64,000 bases of DNA from Branchiostoma floridae (GCF_000003815.2 NC_049986.1:12841876-12905875); one strand, 5' to 3'; numbered from the stretch's first letter, positions 33,721-47,863 are shown. The notes: a model not told the origin generated them from the sequence alone. A program made the numbers and translations.

Positions 33721-36156
33721 ACTTGTCTTTCCATCTTTTCACAAAAGGAGTCCAATTTGTCATCTGTAAAATGTTAGAAGGTGTAGTACTGATTCTTTAG
33801 GTAAATCTTGGAACAGTATTCCTGCCAGAGGGGCGTCTTGGCACCTTTGAATAATCGCCAGGCAGATCTACTAGTGGTATAAGGAGTGTAGCGGGCCAAG
33901 GACTCGAAGGAGTGTTCTGAGCTACAGTTGATGTTTGATATTATTTTTTTATGATCATTCTGCCCAGTTTTCTGATTGCTACTCTCTTTTTGACTGTGGC
34001 ACTAACAGGATAACTGACTGGCTCATTCTAGTAGAAACACTGTCTATGAATCAAAGGGAACACAGAATTCCTGTGGGTAAGAGGTTGAGCCTCCTGACCG
34101 CTCCAGTTGTAGAGGAAGCCCTGGAGATTTAATTGTGTTTTCAAACCTTTGCTATGCGGGATCTCAGAAAGGCAGCTTGAATAAGGGTTGTGTCACAAGC
34201 AGCACATGTACAAACTGAGATAAGCCAAACAACATCTTTATTTGGCATGAAAAAGGGGGGTTGAACAGAAGAGTCTACATGCTCACTTTCCTTCTCATCC
34301 CACTCCCTTGATGAGAAATTCTGGCTGTGCTTTGTGCATGCTGGTTTCAAAGCAAGGCACATTAGAATTATTCAACAGTGACATACATATTAGTTGTTTT
34401 TTTTTGTTATGGCCAATGGTGATACAGTTATATACCAGCTGATTAGAACCCACACACATACCTATTCAGATACATCTACTCATACCCATAACATACACAT
34501 GCATATACTGATACACAATATTACACATACACACTTCATACACATACATATACTTTTCCCTATTGGTATATCCTGTGTGGACAGATTTATGCCAATGTTG
34601 TATAGCACAATTCAATGAACCTTGTATTCGAGGTGAAGAGATACCATTTGAGTCCTTCCTTTCCTACCTGAAAAGGATTTATTTTACATAAGAATAGAAT
34701 CTAAGACAGTAAGATATATTTAATCACAAGCATATTGTTTAGAACTGAAATTTTCTTCTTTGCATAGTGTATGGGTCTGTAGTGATCTGCAGAGCAGTGA
34801 TATCGCTGCAATATGAGCAAACACACTGAGTTGCTTTTAGCCAGGGTGCTATTTATGGCAGTGGTGATAATGTATCAGTCCCAATGTTTATATACTTAAG
34901 GTTTTGAAGCAAGGAGTTGTGACAGATTTGACATAGTTCAATATATAGCAAGGCGAGTTGGTCTCCTCAAAAGTGCAGCCTTCCATCTTTTTTTATTGAA
35001 GAACCACAACTTTGTTAGTAAAAATTCTGTAGGTGTACGTCACAGAAATCAAATTGATTGCAGTAGAATTAAATTTCTGAGGATGAAACCTCCCATGGGA
35101 GTCCCAAACTACATTTGATTGTAGATGTGATGCCATGTCATGTGATTGGGTTTCAGTTGGGTCTAGTGATAGTTGAGTTTGTTGTTTCGCATCAAGGAAT
35201 ACTCCGGCTAGATTTTCTTATGATTAATTTCTAACAGAATGAGTACAATATTTTGTTTGTACATTTATCACTTTGGTTTTGTTCTCTAGAAAAGTAGAAT
35301 GATTCAGTGGTTGATTTAGAGGGATACTGATTGTCAAGTGAGAAGCAATAAAGAATTGAAAGCTTGTGCTGTTTTTCCCTTCTTATGTTACCAACCATTG
35401 TTTTGTATTGGGATAACACTCCATCTCAAATCACAAATTGATGGATCTCAGAAAGACAACCCTTGTCACCCGATCCCCTTGTGGTAACCAACTCCTGTGA
35501 TATGACTTGAGTTACAATTTCCTGGGGAAAAGAAAAGTTACATGTAAAACCTTATGTTAATTAATTAACACTATTGTTACAGTACTCATGCACCTATATC
35601 ACTTGGTTATGTTCATTTCTTTAGAATAGTTTCTTGGTATAATTCTTACATTAGCCATGCTATGCAATTATGTTAATATTATATTTGAAAATACCTTTAA
35701 AAGAAAACCAGAAAACTTGCACTTGTCAGTCTTGTGAATAATATGATCATTACATATGTGTCCATTAAGGAGGACAGCATATTTAGAGCATGGCATGCCT
35801 ATTCTAAGGCAGTTGATTACACTGGCCATGACAGGAAAACATCTTAGGGTCAAGCAATGGTCTGTACCTGGTATATTGATAAAGTTACTTACTAAAGCTT
35901 TGCGATGATATAGAATAGAGACATGTATAACTGTCAATACATACTGAACTGTTATTGACACATATATATGAACACATTCAGCTAAAATTTACTGAGAAAA
36001 TTTGCTAAGACAATCAGTGCATTTTGTATTGTTCTGTAACATAAGATTTTATTGTACTTTGTATCTCAGTTTCTCTTGACAAAATTGCACTACGTGTTAT
36101 ATTTTTGGGAAGTGTTCACATTTTATACAGATTTGTACAACCTTCACATTGTATAC
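33721..36156. other. noncoding, no gene recognised
   Basis: AT-rich sequence with a degenerate CACATA-rich low-complexity tract at about 34450-34552. No exon with family resemblance is seen. Confidence 0.55.
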
Positions 36157-36523
36157 CAGAGCTCGAAATACTGGGTGCATGTGCACCCAGGTGCACCCAA
36201 AATTGGAGCTGTGGTGCACCCAATTATTTTCTGTGGATGCACAGGGTGCACCCAAATATTTTCTTGGGTTTATGTATGTTAAGATATCAAAGTGTACTAG
36301 TATACATCATGTTCTTGACATCTAAGGGTTAGAAAGATAATAAAAATGTCTGTCATGGTACTTGTTTAAGAATTTGATAGCATGTAACTATGTTTTTGTT
36401 ATTAGGCTTTTCTGACATTCTACTTAAAATTTAAGTGGTGCACCCAAAAAAATGTTGGTGCACCCAATTTTTTAAGCTGGATGCACCAGTGCACCTAATC
36501 CCCAAAATGAATTTCGAGCCCTG
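36157..36523. mobile_element. hAT-like MITE rich in GTGCACCCA
   Basis: Starts CAGAGCTCGAAAT and ends ATTTCGAGCCCTG, a typical hAT-style terminus. TGTATAC repeats on both sides (36150-36156 and 36522-36528, the latter overlapping the end). Multiple GTGCACCCA units occur in both subterminal regions. A 3'-end fragment of the same family is at 37021-37080. Confidence 0.7.
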
Positions 36524-37020
36524 TATACAGATACTGAGATAGATATACTTTGTGCTACTCAGTAAGTCTGTCTGCATGCATTATAGAAGCAGCCCAAGCT
36601 CTGACCTCAGGTAGCATTTGTGTCCCCCAAAGTAGTGCATACAATACACCAGCATGCAAGCTTCGCTAGCCAATTGTACATTCCGTACATGATGATTGCG
36701 AAAACTGGGAAACACAACAACTAGTCTTTTGAGCTGTTATGTAATGTTTATGGTAATGCATCAGTCTTAGGTAAAGGTCACAACCTATTGGCGTTTTTAA
36801 TTTATTCTAGTGTCTGGATAAATGCGATTTCTGAAGAGCTCCGTTCAGAGTAGTCTGTGTAACGCAAAACCCGCTATCCGGAGCTTGTAGACTCCTCCCC
36901 GGTGTCCCCGCTGATGGGCGCGGCAATGTAGGACGGGCCTAAGAAGCGCGATTAAATCAGGCTACGTTCAGAGCCTGCACTCAGAAGAGCAGTAATTTAG
37001 TAGGTTTCTAATTTTTTTTT

Positions 37021-37080
37021 TCTGACATTCTACTTTATTTTATGTGGTGCACCAATCAGAAAAATGAATTTGGAACCCTG
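37021..37080. mobile_element. fragment of the 36157 element family
   Basis: TCTGACATTCTACTT, then GTGGTGCACC, then AAAATGAATTT and the end ACCCTG follow the same order as the 3' end of the element at 36157-36523. Confidence 0.6.
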
Positions 37081-38264
37081 ATTAGGCCTCCTTTCTAGAT
37101 AAACCAGATTTTACTGGACCCCTGACTGAGTGGTCTTGGGCAGTTTTGAGTAGTCTTGGGTTGGGCAGATAGTCATGTAATATCATCACCAAAAAGGGGA
37201 AGAAAAGACAGTATAATATTATTGAAGATTACTCCTAGCCAGTAACGTGAGACAAGTATGCCACGAAATAACACTAAAAGCTGTGATATTACTGTTTATT
37301 GACTTGGCGCTCTACCTGTACTGAAGCACCCAATTAAATAATTTTCTTCACTTGTATGAAATGAATTAGGATAAGGAAATGGTCAGTACACAACAGGATG
37401 TGCAGAAATGGACTTCCTGTTAGGTACCTTCATCACTGTATTTTACCATCCATTTACACTGTCATATTTAATTCATTTTATATCACAAAGTTCCTACTAT
37501 CATAGCATTTCTGAAATGTTATGCACTGCTATCCATAAGGTCCAGGGTTGGTGATGGATAATGACAAACTGTGTTACCATATGAATCGTGAAGATAAAGG
37601 TTAACAACTAGGCCTCTGCACAAGGTAGAAAAATTCTATTTAATATGTGAAGAACCTAGTTCAGTAGTTGTTAACCTTTTGCCAAGTGCAATTATTTGAA
37701 ATTTTATGAGTTTCCAGGAACTACTCCACTTAGAGTTTCTAGAAACCACTCTACCGGTGTAGGTTATAGTCCAGGTGATGTCAAGAAAGTATGCTTTACA
37801 GGAAAGGTCTTTGGAAAATATTATTAGGTTAGACATATGAGGAGAATATAGGAAGGACTGAAAACAGAATTTTCCTTTCCTGGTGATCATTTATGGCATC
37901 TTCATGGGAGTGAAGAGAATTTCTTGTCTGTATTGCTGAATGTTACAGAAAGTATTTCTGTCTACTATTTTCTGATCGGTAGGTATTTTTGTTTTGTTTT
38001 GTTAGCCATAATAAAAGATGGAGGTATTGTTTTGGTGTGTCCTTGTATATGTTTGTTTCTGGATATTTTTTATTTTATACTCAACACTATCATGATTTGA
38101 AAAATATTGATGTATAATGAAGATGATATTCTGTGTTCTGTGTAAAATCTTAATGATTTATATAGATCATTATATTTTACCACTTGTGACATGCTTTTGC
38201 CTTTGTCTTGTTGACTGCTTTCCCACTTGCACCATGCAGACTTGCAGAGAGAAAGAGGATAACG
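37081..38264. other. noncoding, no gene recognised
   Basis: AT-rich sequence without recognisable exons or well-bounded repeats. Confidence 0.5.
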
Positions 38265-38272
38265 GTATATAC

Positions 38273-38705
38273 TAGGGCTGGGTATCGGTACAGCGTACCG
38301 GTACAAAACCGGTTTTTCTTATTGGGCCGGTCCAGAAAAACCGGACCTGAAAAAATTAGGTGGACCGGATGATGGACCGATTAGAAAATAAACAGATTAT
38401 TTTATCAGGCATTCACACGTTTTGGCGCTTGCAGGTGGAAGAAAATAACAAGAGTGAAGTAGAGTAAAGTTTATAATAATTTCTACCAAGTTTTACAGCC
38501 AATCGCACAGGTGCAGTTACCGTTGTAGGATTTTAAAACGCCAGTGTAAGTCTAATACTCCACCAAACAGATTTCTTTGTAGTGAAATGGACCATTGGTA
38601 TGAGTCATACTGAATCAGGTCCAGGTTCAGGTCCGGACCTGGACCTGATCCTTTGGACCTGAACCGGACCTGGACCTGAATTTTCTCTACCGGTACCCAC
38701 CCCTA
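38273..38705. mobile_element. hAT-type non-autonomous transposon, copy 1
   Basis: 433 bp, starting TAGGGCTGGGTATCGGTAC and ending ACCGGTACCCACCCCTA. The exact 8-bp duplication GTATATAC is at 38265-38272 and 38706-38713. An array of GGACCTG/CAGGTCC words lies near the right end. No ORF. Confidence 0.92.
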
Positions 38706-40544
38706 GTATATACAGTACTCTGTTACATTGTTTTATTCCACAAGACATTAAAATTTGTAGTGAACATATATGTAGAAGAGTATACATTTGCATTAGATAA
38801 TCTGGACTGCAGATATTCAGTTTACTACGAATATTATTCATTTTTTAAAGAGGTGCCTTATTTGTTGATTTCTTAGCGATGTTTGTCCTCTTAGGTTTGA
38901 TTACCCAATGTTGACTGAAAAGAAGTCAATTGGTCTTTTTGCTGGCTATCTCAGTCCATGTTTACCAGTAGTGTCTGCAATAGGAATACAAATGTAGCAG
39001 TTCAGTTATAACTATATGTATGATACAATTATAATACAAAAGTGTTATCATTGTGATAATAGAAATTACAGGGGAAAACATGACATCAAAGAATGTCCTA
39101 GTTGATGCATTTTTATGTGTCACAATAGAAGCGATTTTGCTATTTTTGTTTTTAATCACATAAAAACCTTTTACTGCAACGTAAATCATCATATTCATAA
39201 TAACTATCAGATCTCATGGTATGGCTTAACGACATTCTAACATACACAAAATGTTGATGGAATTAGTCACATGAATTCAATTCGGCAACAATTTTAGACT
39301 TTATTTTTTGTGGCAACTTTGCCAATCATCATATACAAGTAACTGTCACTATTATTATTAATCATCATCACAAGTAACAAAGATGTCTACTTAAGTATCC
39401 ACATACATGTAACCATGTTCACTGCCAGATGTTCATGGGCCTGTTAAGCAATTTTGTATGCCAAGTTCAACACCTGGCTCCACTGTTGTATTTTCTTTGT
39501 CAGCAGAAACCCTGTCGGCCATCCGTCCTTCCATGGTATTGTTGCAAGTCTGCATGAACATATGTATCCACAGATGGTGTAAGTCAGAGTAGATTTTCAA
39601 CAAAACATAGCAGTATGTATATATCCTAAGGGTATTACAAGTAATGGGCAGACCTTGAAACACAAAAAATGTTGATTGCAGACTTGACTCTTCATGAATG
39701 TAGAGTTGCTTTCTCTTTTTTTACCTCATCATGTGATATGATTAAAAATGCAATAGTAGTACTGTACTACATTTTGTACTAACGTGTAGCAATGATTTGC
39801 ATTCCCACTGTAAACCTGAAATTTGTACAGCAGCAAAGTTATGTCTAGACCTTAATGTGGTGCCCTTAGATTTTCCACCCCAACATCTAGTCAGAGATTA
39901 CAGAAAAAGATAATGGCACCCTGGAAAGTTTTGGTAACATAAAGGTCATGGATTTGGACCACATTTTCGAGGCACTGTCTTTTGTAACTGTGCAATGTCA
40001 CAATGAAAGATGGTTCTCTGTCCAAAGATTGCACCCTGCATAGGACTGCTACATGTACACATGGAGAAGGATCCATTATGATAATTGTGCTGCTATTCAT
40101 CTCCAGTAACAGTCTCCAGTACAAAAAGGTCACCCTCTCCTTGGAGACTCTTCCCTGTCAGAAAGGAGCCAGTGAATGGCAGGTGACATTTGCCTGACAT
40201 ATGCAGAGCAGAACCCATGTTTCTGTTGCATTAGTGATTTCTGAGAACTTCTCAATTTTTCATTGAGATGTTTGGGATTTTTGGATGACATTTTCAGAGA
40301 GGAAGACATGTTTCTGTAACATTTTCAAAGGCAATTTTCCTTCAACTGAGATAACATATACTTTTTTTTTTTTTTTTATACTTGGGAATAATAAGATTGC
40401 ATTATGATTTTATACTGATAGCTCACCCATTAAAATGCACAATTTCTGTTCAATTTCTACCAGTGTAATTGTCAAAGTGTGATATTTGTTGCTGGTGTTG
40501 CTTTCGTTATCTTCAGATCAGGATTTCTCTTTTGATGGTATGAT

Positions 40545-40690
40545 ATTTGTAATCTGATTATTAGAAAGATGAAAAGGTATGTATATTGCTCCATTTATGC
40601 TCTTCTTGGACCAAAGTTACATAAAAGAAATCTGATATTACTATTAGAAAGATGAAAAGGCATTCCCTTTGTGATCTTCTTGGACCAGAA
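40545..40690. repeat. imperfect tandem duplication
   Basis: Two successive blocks share TATTAGAAAGATGAAAAGG and, about 30 bases on, ATCTTCTTGGACCA or CTCTTCTTGGACCA, preceded by TCTGAT. Unit length is about 85-90 bp. Confidence 0.6.
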
Positions 40691-43600
40691 TCAATAAGGT
40701 GAAAGTAACATCCTTAGGACATGTCATCAAGCACAGGGATGAAAAAAATCAGAGCATGCATTTCACGATAATCAAATGTGTATGCATGCCAATTAAATGG
40801 TAAATCTCTATGGAAAAATGATTTTCAATTGTCTTGGATATTGAGATTTTCTACACTGACAAATTCTTGAAGTTTCAAAATTTGAAATGAAAGTTAAGCA
40901 TTTGCCTGCAGTGTGAGATTGAAACATTTGAAGTTGAAACATTTGCCTACTTTGTGAGGTGGTAGGAATTTTAACGCTGTGCTGAACTACATGAAAAGGT
41001 TTTCCATTACCCTTGAAGCAGAAAGTTGGTATGTCTTTTTTTTTTTTACATTTTGAATCAACGCGTAGGATATTGACACTGGGATAACTAATGCAAGACT
41101 TAAGACTGATCGTTTTGATGCTCATCTGTTGCTTTCATGCACATATCCGCCAGGTAACTTCTTGAAAGCCTGCAAAACAATAAAGAAGCTTTCGGTTTTT
41201 AGAAATGAATATACAGCGCAAAATGGTAATGTGATGGAAAAGACCTTTTTCAGACCATGACATTTAAGCGCCTTTCAGAGAAGATTATCCCAGAACGTTA
41301 TCAAAATGAGATCTCTTCCTAAAGGCTGATGAATGCCGACGGTTCAGACAAGTCAGACATCTCCTGGCTATTCATTTTCCAGGACGAAATGCCCTTATAT
41401 GTCATCGTCTCCTGCGAGGCAGCGTGGTCAGTGAGGATAGAGACCGTCATTGCGGCAGTGACATTTAGGAGATGATGGGAGATTGTCGTTTTATTCCTCC
41501 TGGAAATAAGGCAGGAAGCACTTGCAGTGCCCAGTAGATGCAACAGGTACAGTTGGTATTGCCTTGAATTGAAATGAGACTTTTGGGATGGGGATTTTTG
41601 GTCGTATTGTTCCTGTAAGAACTAAGATGGCAGTTTTACTGTCTTTGCGCTACCTTTTTTAAACCTTCTCCCTGCTGCGTAACCTGTAACCAATACAAAT
41701 TTGATGACAAATGGCTCCTTTAGCAGGCTGAAGCTTAGTGATTGGATTGGTCCAAGTTCCATTGTCAAGATTGTCATTGTGAAAATTTTGACTCCTGTGT
41801 CTTGATATAAAAGCAAGCCACAAATTTTACCTCTTGGACAAAAAGATAAGCTTCATAAATGAAATACGTTTTGCCTTTTTACCAAAATGCAATTTTCATA
41901 CTGAAGTTAAACAGACCGCTACCGGTATATCTAATTTACCGATGAAAAAAGTTTACCATGTGGAAACGGCAGACATGCAACTCTAGGCACCCGTCCAAAT
42001 TGCTGTCTCCTTGTTGGCCTACTGTGGCATTTGTCTGACATTTCAGTGCATGCATAAGGTGGCAGTTGCCATGTTTTATACTGGAAGTGATGCATGCTGC
42101 CGTGTGCTACTACTAGAATGGCAGGATAGTCTGTGTAAAGTTCACTGTATCCAGCCCCAAAATCATCCCAGCTCCAGTTTTGTCTTCAATTCTGCTTATG
42201 AAATCATAAATGTATTTTTGTAGGTAAGTGCAACCTTATTTACTGAGCCCCTTTCCTTTTGATGAGAACATGCAAAGATTTCTACTCCCCTCCACCAAAA
42301 CTTCAAGCTTTCTCAAGTAGAAAATGACATAGTCACATAGTATTGTTCAAGTCTACCCACCAAAATCCAAACACTAACTGTATATTCGTATCATGGCCAG
42401 TAACTTAGTATAGATGAAGAGAAGTATGGTACATGTACTTTTTATTTGCAGATTCATATTTAAGAATTAAATTTTGTGAAATTTGATGATTCATATCTTG
42501 TTAGAAAAAAAAAGAAACAAAGTAACTTTCAATATTTGCATTTTCTATTGATTGATTAGATAAAAGATAGTAGGAACATATTTGCTGAATATGTCTTCAG
42601 AAGTGAATTGTTAGAAGGGCAGACTTGTAAATGAGTCAGCACTTGTTTTTAATGTGTACACATTATAAACTAGTTGATAAATGAAGACATTTTCTAGCCA
42701 TGGTAAACAGTAGCTTCTCAAGAAATCCTTGTCCAGTAAACTGGGACAGTGATGAAATGATGGAAAGGTTTTAAGGAGAAAACTGGCATTTGGAACTGGC
42801 ATGTTCTGACCTTTCTCCCTTCCTTATGATTGGTAATGGAAGTAGAGAATATCACCCAAGATATATCTATGTGCTTATCATACGGTATAAATATGCAGGA
42901 TGTCACCTTGGCCTATTTCCTGGGACAATCGTGCCTGTGCCTTGTAAACACATACACACCCTGGTCATTGTTCAATTGTGCATGAAAACACTACAGTATA
43001 GGTTGGGTTTTGTTTCTGAGTGGAATGGCAGATGCACTTAGTATGAAGTATCTGAAGTTAGGCTATACTGTGTTAATTGCCTGTTTCAATCATGGATTTG
43101 CAACTGAACAAGTTGGAAAATACGTCAAGAATCTAAAGTGGTAGGTCATTTTTTTTTCATCTCATTGATCACTTTGTCAATATCAATTATCATGATATTG
43201 AGTTTTCTTATTGACCTGTCAGGATTTTAAGCCTTAGGAAAGAATTAATGTAATATCATGAATAGATAAAACAACTTTGAACTTTAGGAATATACTGTAG
43301 ATAAAAACAACTCTGACTTAAGCTGTTGTGTTTGTACAATTTACACAGGATGATGATTGTTTGTTCAAAGTATGTAAGTGACATATCTTAGCAAAGAAGA
43401 ATATTTTTGTGCCTTTGGTTAGAACCGAAATGAACACAAGAAGTTTCAGTTATTATAACTTAACTAGATGTCATATTTTTAATGCAAAAACAAACTTTTT
43501 GAAAGATTGTGTGACTGGGTGACCAATATTGTATATAATCTCTTAATATGATAGTTTAGAATTGGACAAATCTTGTTTTCAGAGCACGCTGCATGTAAGT

Positions 43601-46600
43601 GACTCCAGATCCCTCTTGTTAATTTTTAGAAGTCTCCATATAACTTATAAGCGGACCTTCTCCACCCAAAAAAAGTATGTAAGTAATATCTTAGCAAAGA
43701 AGGTTATTTTTTGTGTTTCCTCATATGTAATTGTGACACTGTGATTTGCATGATTTATGTCTAATAACGCTCACCTTCACCTAGCTTTATAGTGCTGCAA
43801 GTATCAGATTCCCATCATTTACCACTATGGAGTTATAGTGTTAAATACGCAAACGAGGTAATCATTTCAATAACTGATGTCTATCAACATTCCTCTCTTT
43901 CATACATACATGTATGTGACAAATTTGAGTGTTAGACTCTTGTCATGGAATGTAGTGGATTTACAAACTTTTTACAAATAAGTTACTGCTTTGCATAATT
44001 ATCATCTAATCATGTCAGTCATCACTCAGGCTATTTACATACCAAAAATCATGACAACACATCAACAAGTAAAAAAAAAAAGTTCTTGAGTTATTGTTGT
44101 CCAGAGTTTGAAATTGAAACCCACTGGACTCTATGCCCCAAGAGCTATCTACCACTCAAAAATCATGTCAAAAACCAGATGAAAAAAATGAAAGTTACGT
44201 GTTGCAGTAACTTAGAAAGCCAATGGGGGGTCCATTATAGAACTTTCACGTTTGTTTTCCCGATACCTACCAACCTACCAAATATAATCAGGATGATCCA
44301 TCCAAGGCTTCTTGAGTTATGCTTTTCACAGACACACAGACAAACAGACGAACAGACCTAAAGTATTTCCTTCAGAAACATAAAAAAGTTGGCTCTACAG
44401 ATGGCTTAGCTTGTGAGAGCAAGAGTGAAGGGTGATGGTGATTAAAGCCAGACAACCTATTTAAAGAGATCTACCAGCTCCTGTCAGATGAAAAGTTCCT
44501 CCTGGGTCAGAATGTCACCCTGGTTGCCATTTATCTTGTGGAAAAATGGCTCCCCCAGCTGACCTTCAGTACGACATAGATTGTTCCTGATGGAAGCTGG
44601 GCGCATTTGGAGCCATTTCCACACAGCGGAGAGCTGAAGATTTGCCGGAAAGACCAACAGTATCCCCAATAATCCTATCCTAGGATTTCTAACCCTTTCT
44701 GCAGGCTTAATGGTGAATTAAGGGCCGGGGTACAGGTGTTAAAATCTGGTTAAGGCCCTAATGGGCTTTCATGGGACTTTCCAATTTCCCCCCCCCCCCC
44801 AAGCTAGGGAGTGGTCAAGGTGAGATTGTTGGAAAAGGTGACTGGTCACTCAAATGAAATTGCATATAGTTCTTTCTGCCACTTTCAGTGTCAAAATTGT
44901 TTAGCCTTTTGAAGGGGTTCATATCTGACTGCTAGTTGTGACTTGGCAGAATATATCAATGGCAAACTGTGGTACAAATGTAGTTACCTTTATTTTTTCT
45001 TCATCAAAATTCCCAGAAGCAAGCAACAGTGACATTGAGTCCTTATGTTTTGCACTCTGGTATGATGGAAGGCATCAATGCATTTAAAGTCTGCATGTTA
45101 TATTCAGAAGCACGAGCTTTCAACGAGTAGATAGCATCAGAGACAAACAGTAAATCCGGATGATAATACCATTGTATATGCTAAAGTGACAGGTATGAGT
45201 GACAGTTAGTATGGCATTGATTTTCTCAGTTGGGCTATCAGAGGTATATTTATATCCGGCATAGTGAACCTTAAGGCTGTTGTACTAGATACAGGGACAT
45301 GCTATACTGTTGCTACGCTTAGGCGTGGCTACAGTTGCAAAGGTGGTACTAGTATTTAGACAAATATGCCATAAAAAGTGTAATAGTATACCCAAGCTAA
45401 ATTGTTTTCATACCTTGTTATACGTACAGTGTGTACGATAACCATGCCGTATTTATGTGAAGTTGATTAATATTTCTGTCTGAACTCTCCCAGATATATG
45501 GTTTCAAAGACATACATGTACTTCACCTTGTTCTTTGAAGGCCTCCATAGACAAGTTTACCGTCATGCATTGCATAACCTTTGGCCTCCAGGTATTATGA
45601 CATAGGTGTTGTCTTATCCTGAAAGCTTCACTGTCAAGTCTTTGTCAGTGTTTTAAAACATGATTTGGGTCTTGATTAGCCATGGCCAGGTGGCAGATGC
45701 AATACAATCCTAAACAGACTGGCACATAAAGGAGGGGGTGTCTGAAAACAAATTGAAACATATTTTCAAGCTATACATGTACATACAGTATGAAGAAAAT
45801 TTTATGGTGAACTGCATCCAATGTTGTGTAAAATGTCTAGTTAGACCAGTTAAAGCTCAAGAAATTGCAATTTGAATGGCATCCTAAAAGTTATCCCTAA
45901 AGTACAATCCAAATTGACCTAAAAACAAAGATGTTATGATACACTGGTTTGTTTGCCCAACATATTACAGGGGCTTACTCTAAATGGGAAAATTCAGTTC
46001 AGCCACCTGTTGACTGCCAGGAAACCCAACATTTGGCTTGGACTCTTGGAGACAGTCGGCCTGGCCCAATTTGATTAGGAATAGGGAACTCTAATAAATG
46101 CATTTACTTCTGCATTGACTTTCTTTTGCGGTAGGAGGGAAAGGGAGGTTTTAGCTGTGTTTTAGGTTCATGGTTGATTTGGGATTAAAACAATTCTGTT
46201 TGTGCAGTAGTTCACTGGAAACGTATGTCTGTCGTGTCATTAATTAATGGTGGAGAGGGCATTGTCAAAACTGCAAAAAATATAACTGCCTTAAAAGATT
46301 TAAATTTTATTGGAAATGGTATTCATTGTCACAAAATGTGATTAAAAAGTACTGAGAATTGTGACAAGGCTTGAAGATGAAGCCTTGCAAGTAGTCAGTT
46401 CTATTAAAGCCACCCATTCTGTCCATTGTTCACATACTTTATCTTCTTGTTCAACCAGTTAGGAAATTTAGACATAGGTATGCCTTGGCTCCCCCGGTAC
46501 AACTTTTGCATATGTCTTACTGTTTCTACATTTTTGTCGTATTATGTAAAATGGCCATTTTCATTATTTAAAGCCATTTAAGAATTGAGAGCACGGTTAC

Positions 46601-47255
46601 CAAATAACCAATAGTCTAATACTCTAATCCCAAGGAAGGCATTGACCCTATCAACAAAAATCCATGCTTGTCCATCCATGAAAATCCCTTCAGTCTTGTC
46701 CTATTACAGTCCTAGGAGAGCCTGACAGATACAGCTGGTGAGATGAAAGACGGATTATGGAATATTATAGAGCCACAAGGCACATTTATTTACATTGATT
46801 TCCAATGGCACAGGAGTCATTCTGTTCCAGTAGACTAGCGACGTCCACTTGCTGATCTGTCTGTGCGGTTGTTGTGATTCCTGAACGGCCTTTAGGTTTG
46901 CCAATCAAAGGTACCATCCTGCAATCAGCTTGAAAAGGTCATTCCAGGTTGTTGAATCTGACTTTGATAATGGCTTGTTAAGCCTGATGCCAGCTGTATA
47001 CGGAGCACAGAGACACTGATAATGTTCAACAAAGTTCAACATGTAAATTCGTGATAGTATTGGCCTCCGTTTTTTAACTTTCTTGAGCAAATAGGAATTT
47101 TTAGAAATTTTTTATTTTATTTCAAGTACTCCAAATTTTTATTCCCTCTTTGTTGTGATATTATACCAGCTGTAATTTATTTGACCATGATTTGAGATCA
47201 GGTACATTGTTTTTGTGGTGTTATCTCTCCTGTTTTGGCTTTCCAAGGACAGTCC

Positions 47256-47283
47256 CAGTACAGTACAGTACAGTACAGTACAG
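47256..47283. repeat. (CAGTA)n microsatellite
   Basis: Five perfect CAGTA units plus a partial one. Confidence 0.9.
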
Positions 47284-47421
47284 CTGGTAATAATTTTTCT
47301 GCAGTTTCTGCAGCCACTCCAGCTCAAACTGCACTTTTTTCAAACATCAATTTCATATGTGTGTGTACGTGTGTGTGTCTATGGAAAATTTCTGACATGT
47401 TTATGCATGTATGGTTGTTAG

Positions 47422-47855
47422 TAGGGCTGGGTACCGGTACAGAAAATTCAGGTCCAGGTCCGGTTCAGGTCCAAAGGATCAGGTCCAGGTCCGGACCTGA
47501 ACCTGGACCTGATGCAGTATGACTCATACCAATGGTACATTTCACTACATAGAAATCTGTTTGGTGGAGTATTAGACTTACACTGGCGTTTTAAAATCCT
47601 ACAACGCTAACTAACCTGTACGATTGGCTGTAAAACTTGGTAGAATGATTACTATTAGCTCTACTCTACTTCACTCTTGTTATTTTCTTCCACCTGCAAG
47701 CGCCAAAACGTATGAATGCCTGATAAAATAATCTGTTAATTTTCTAATCGGTCCAACATCCGGTCCACCTAATTTTTTCAGGTCCGGTTTTTCTGGACCG
47801 GTCCAATAAGAAAAAACGGTTTTGTACCGGTACGCTGTATCTATACCCAGCCCTA
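47422..47855. mobile_element. hAT-type non-autonomous transposon, copy 2 (inverted)
   Basis: 434 bp, the reverse complement of the element at 38273-38705 along its whole length and clearly very similar. It has an exact 8-bp duplication GTTGTTAG (47414-47421, 47856-47863). The GGACCTG-type array lies near the left end. Confidence 0.92.
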
Positions 47856-47863
47856 GTTGTTAG

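Larger units (their letters stand above)
38714..47413. other. noncoding, no gene recognised
   Basis: Long AT-rich stretch with no recognisable exons. It contains a local duplication around 40545-40690 and a separated direct repeat at 43368 and 43673. Confidence 0.5.

Noticed and set aside
34450..34560. CACATA-rich tract that could suggest a repeat array or CRISPR-like spacing
   Set aside because: Irregular units without constant repeat or spacer lengths; low-complexity sequence in a eukaryote.
44086..44361. 91-codon frame ending in a CAGACA-rich stretch
   Set aside because: Looks like part of a dispersed repeat ending in a simple-sequence tail; no protein family resemblance.
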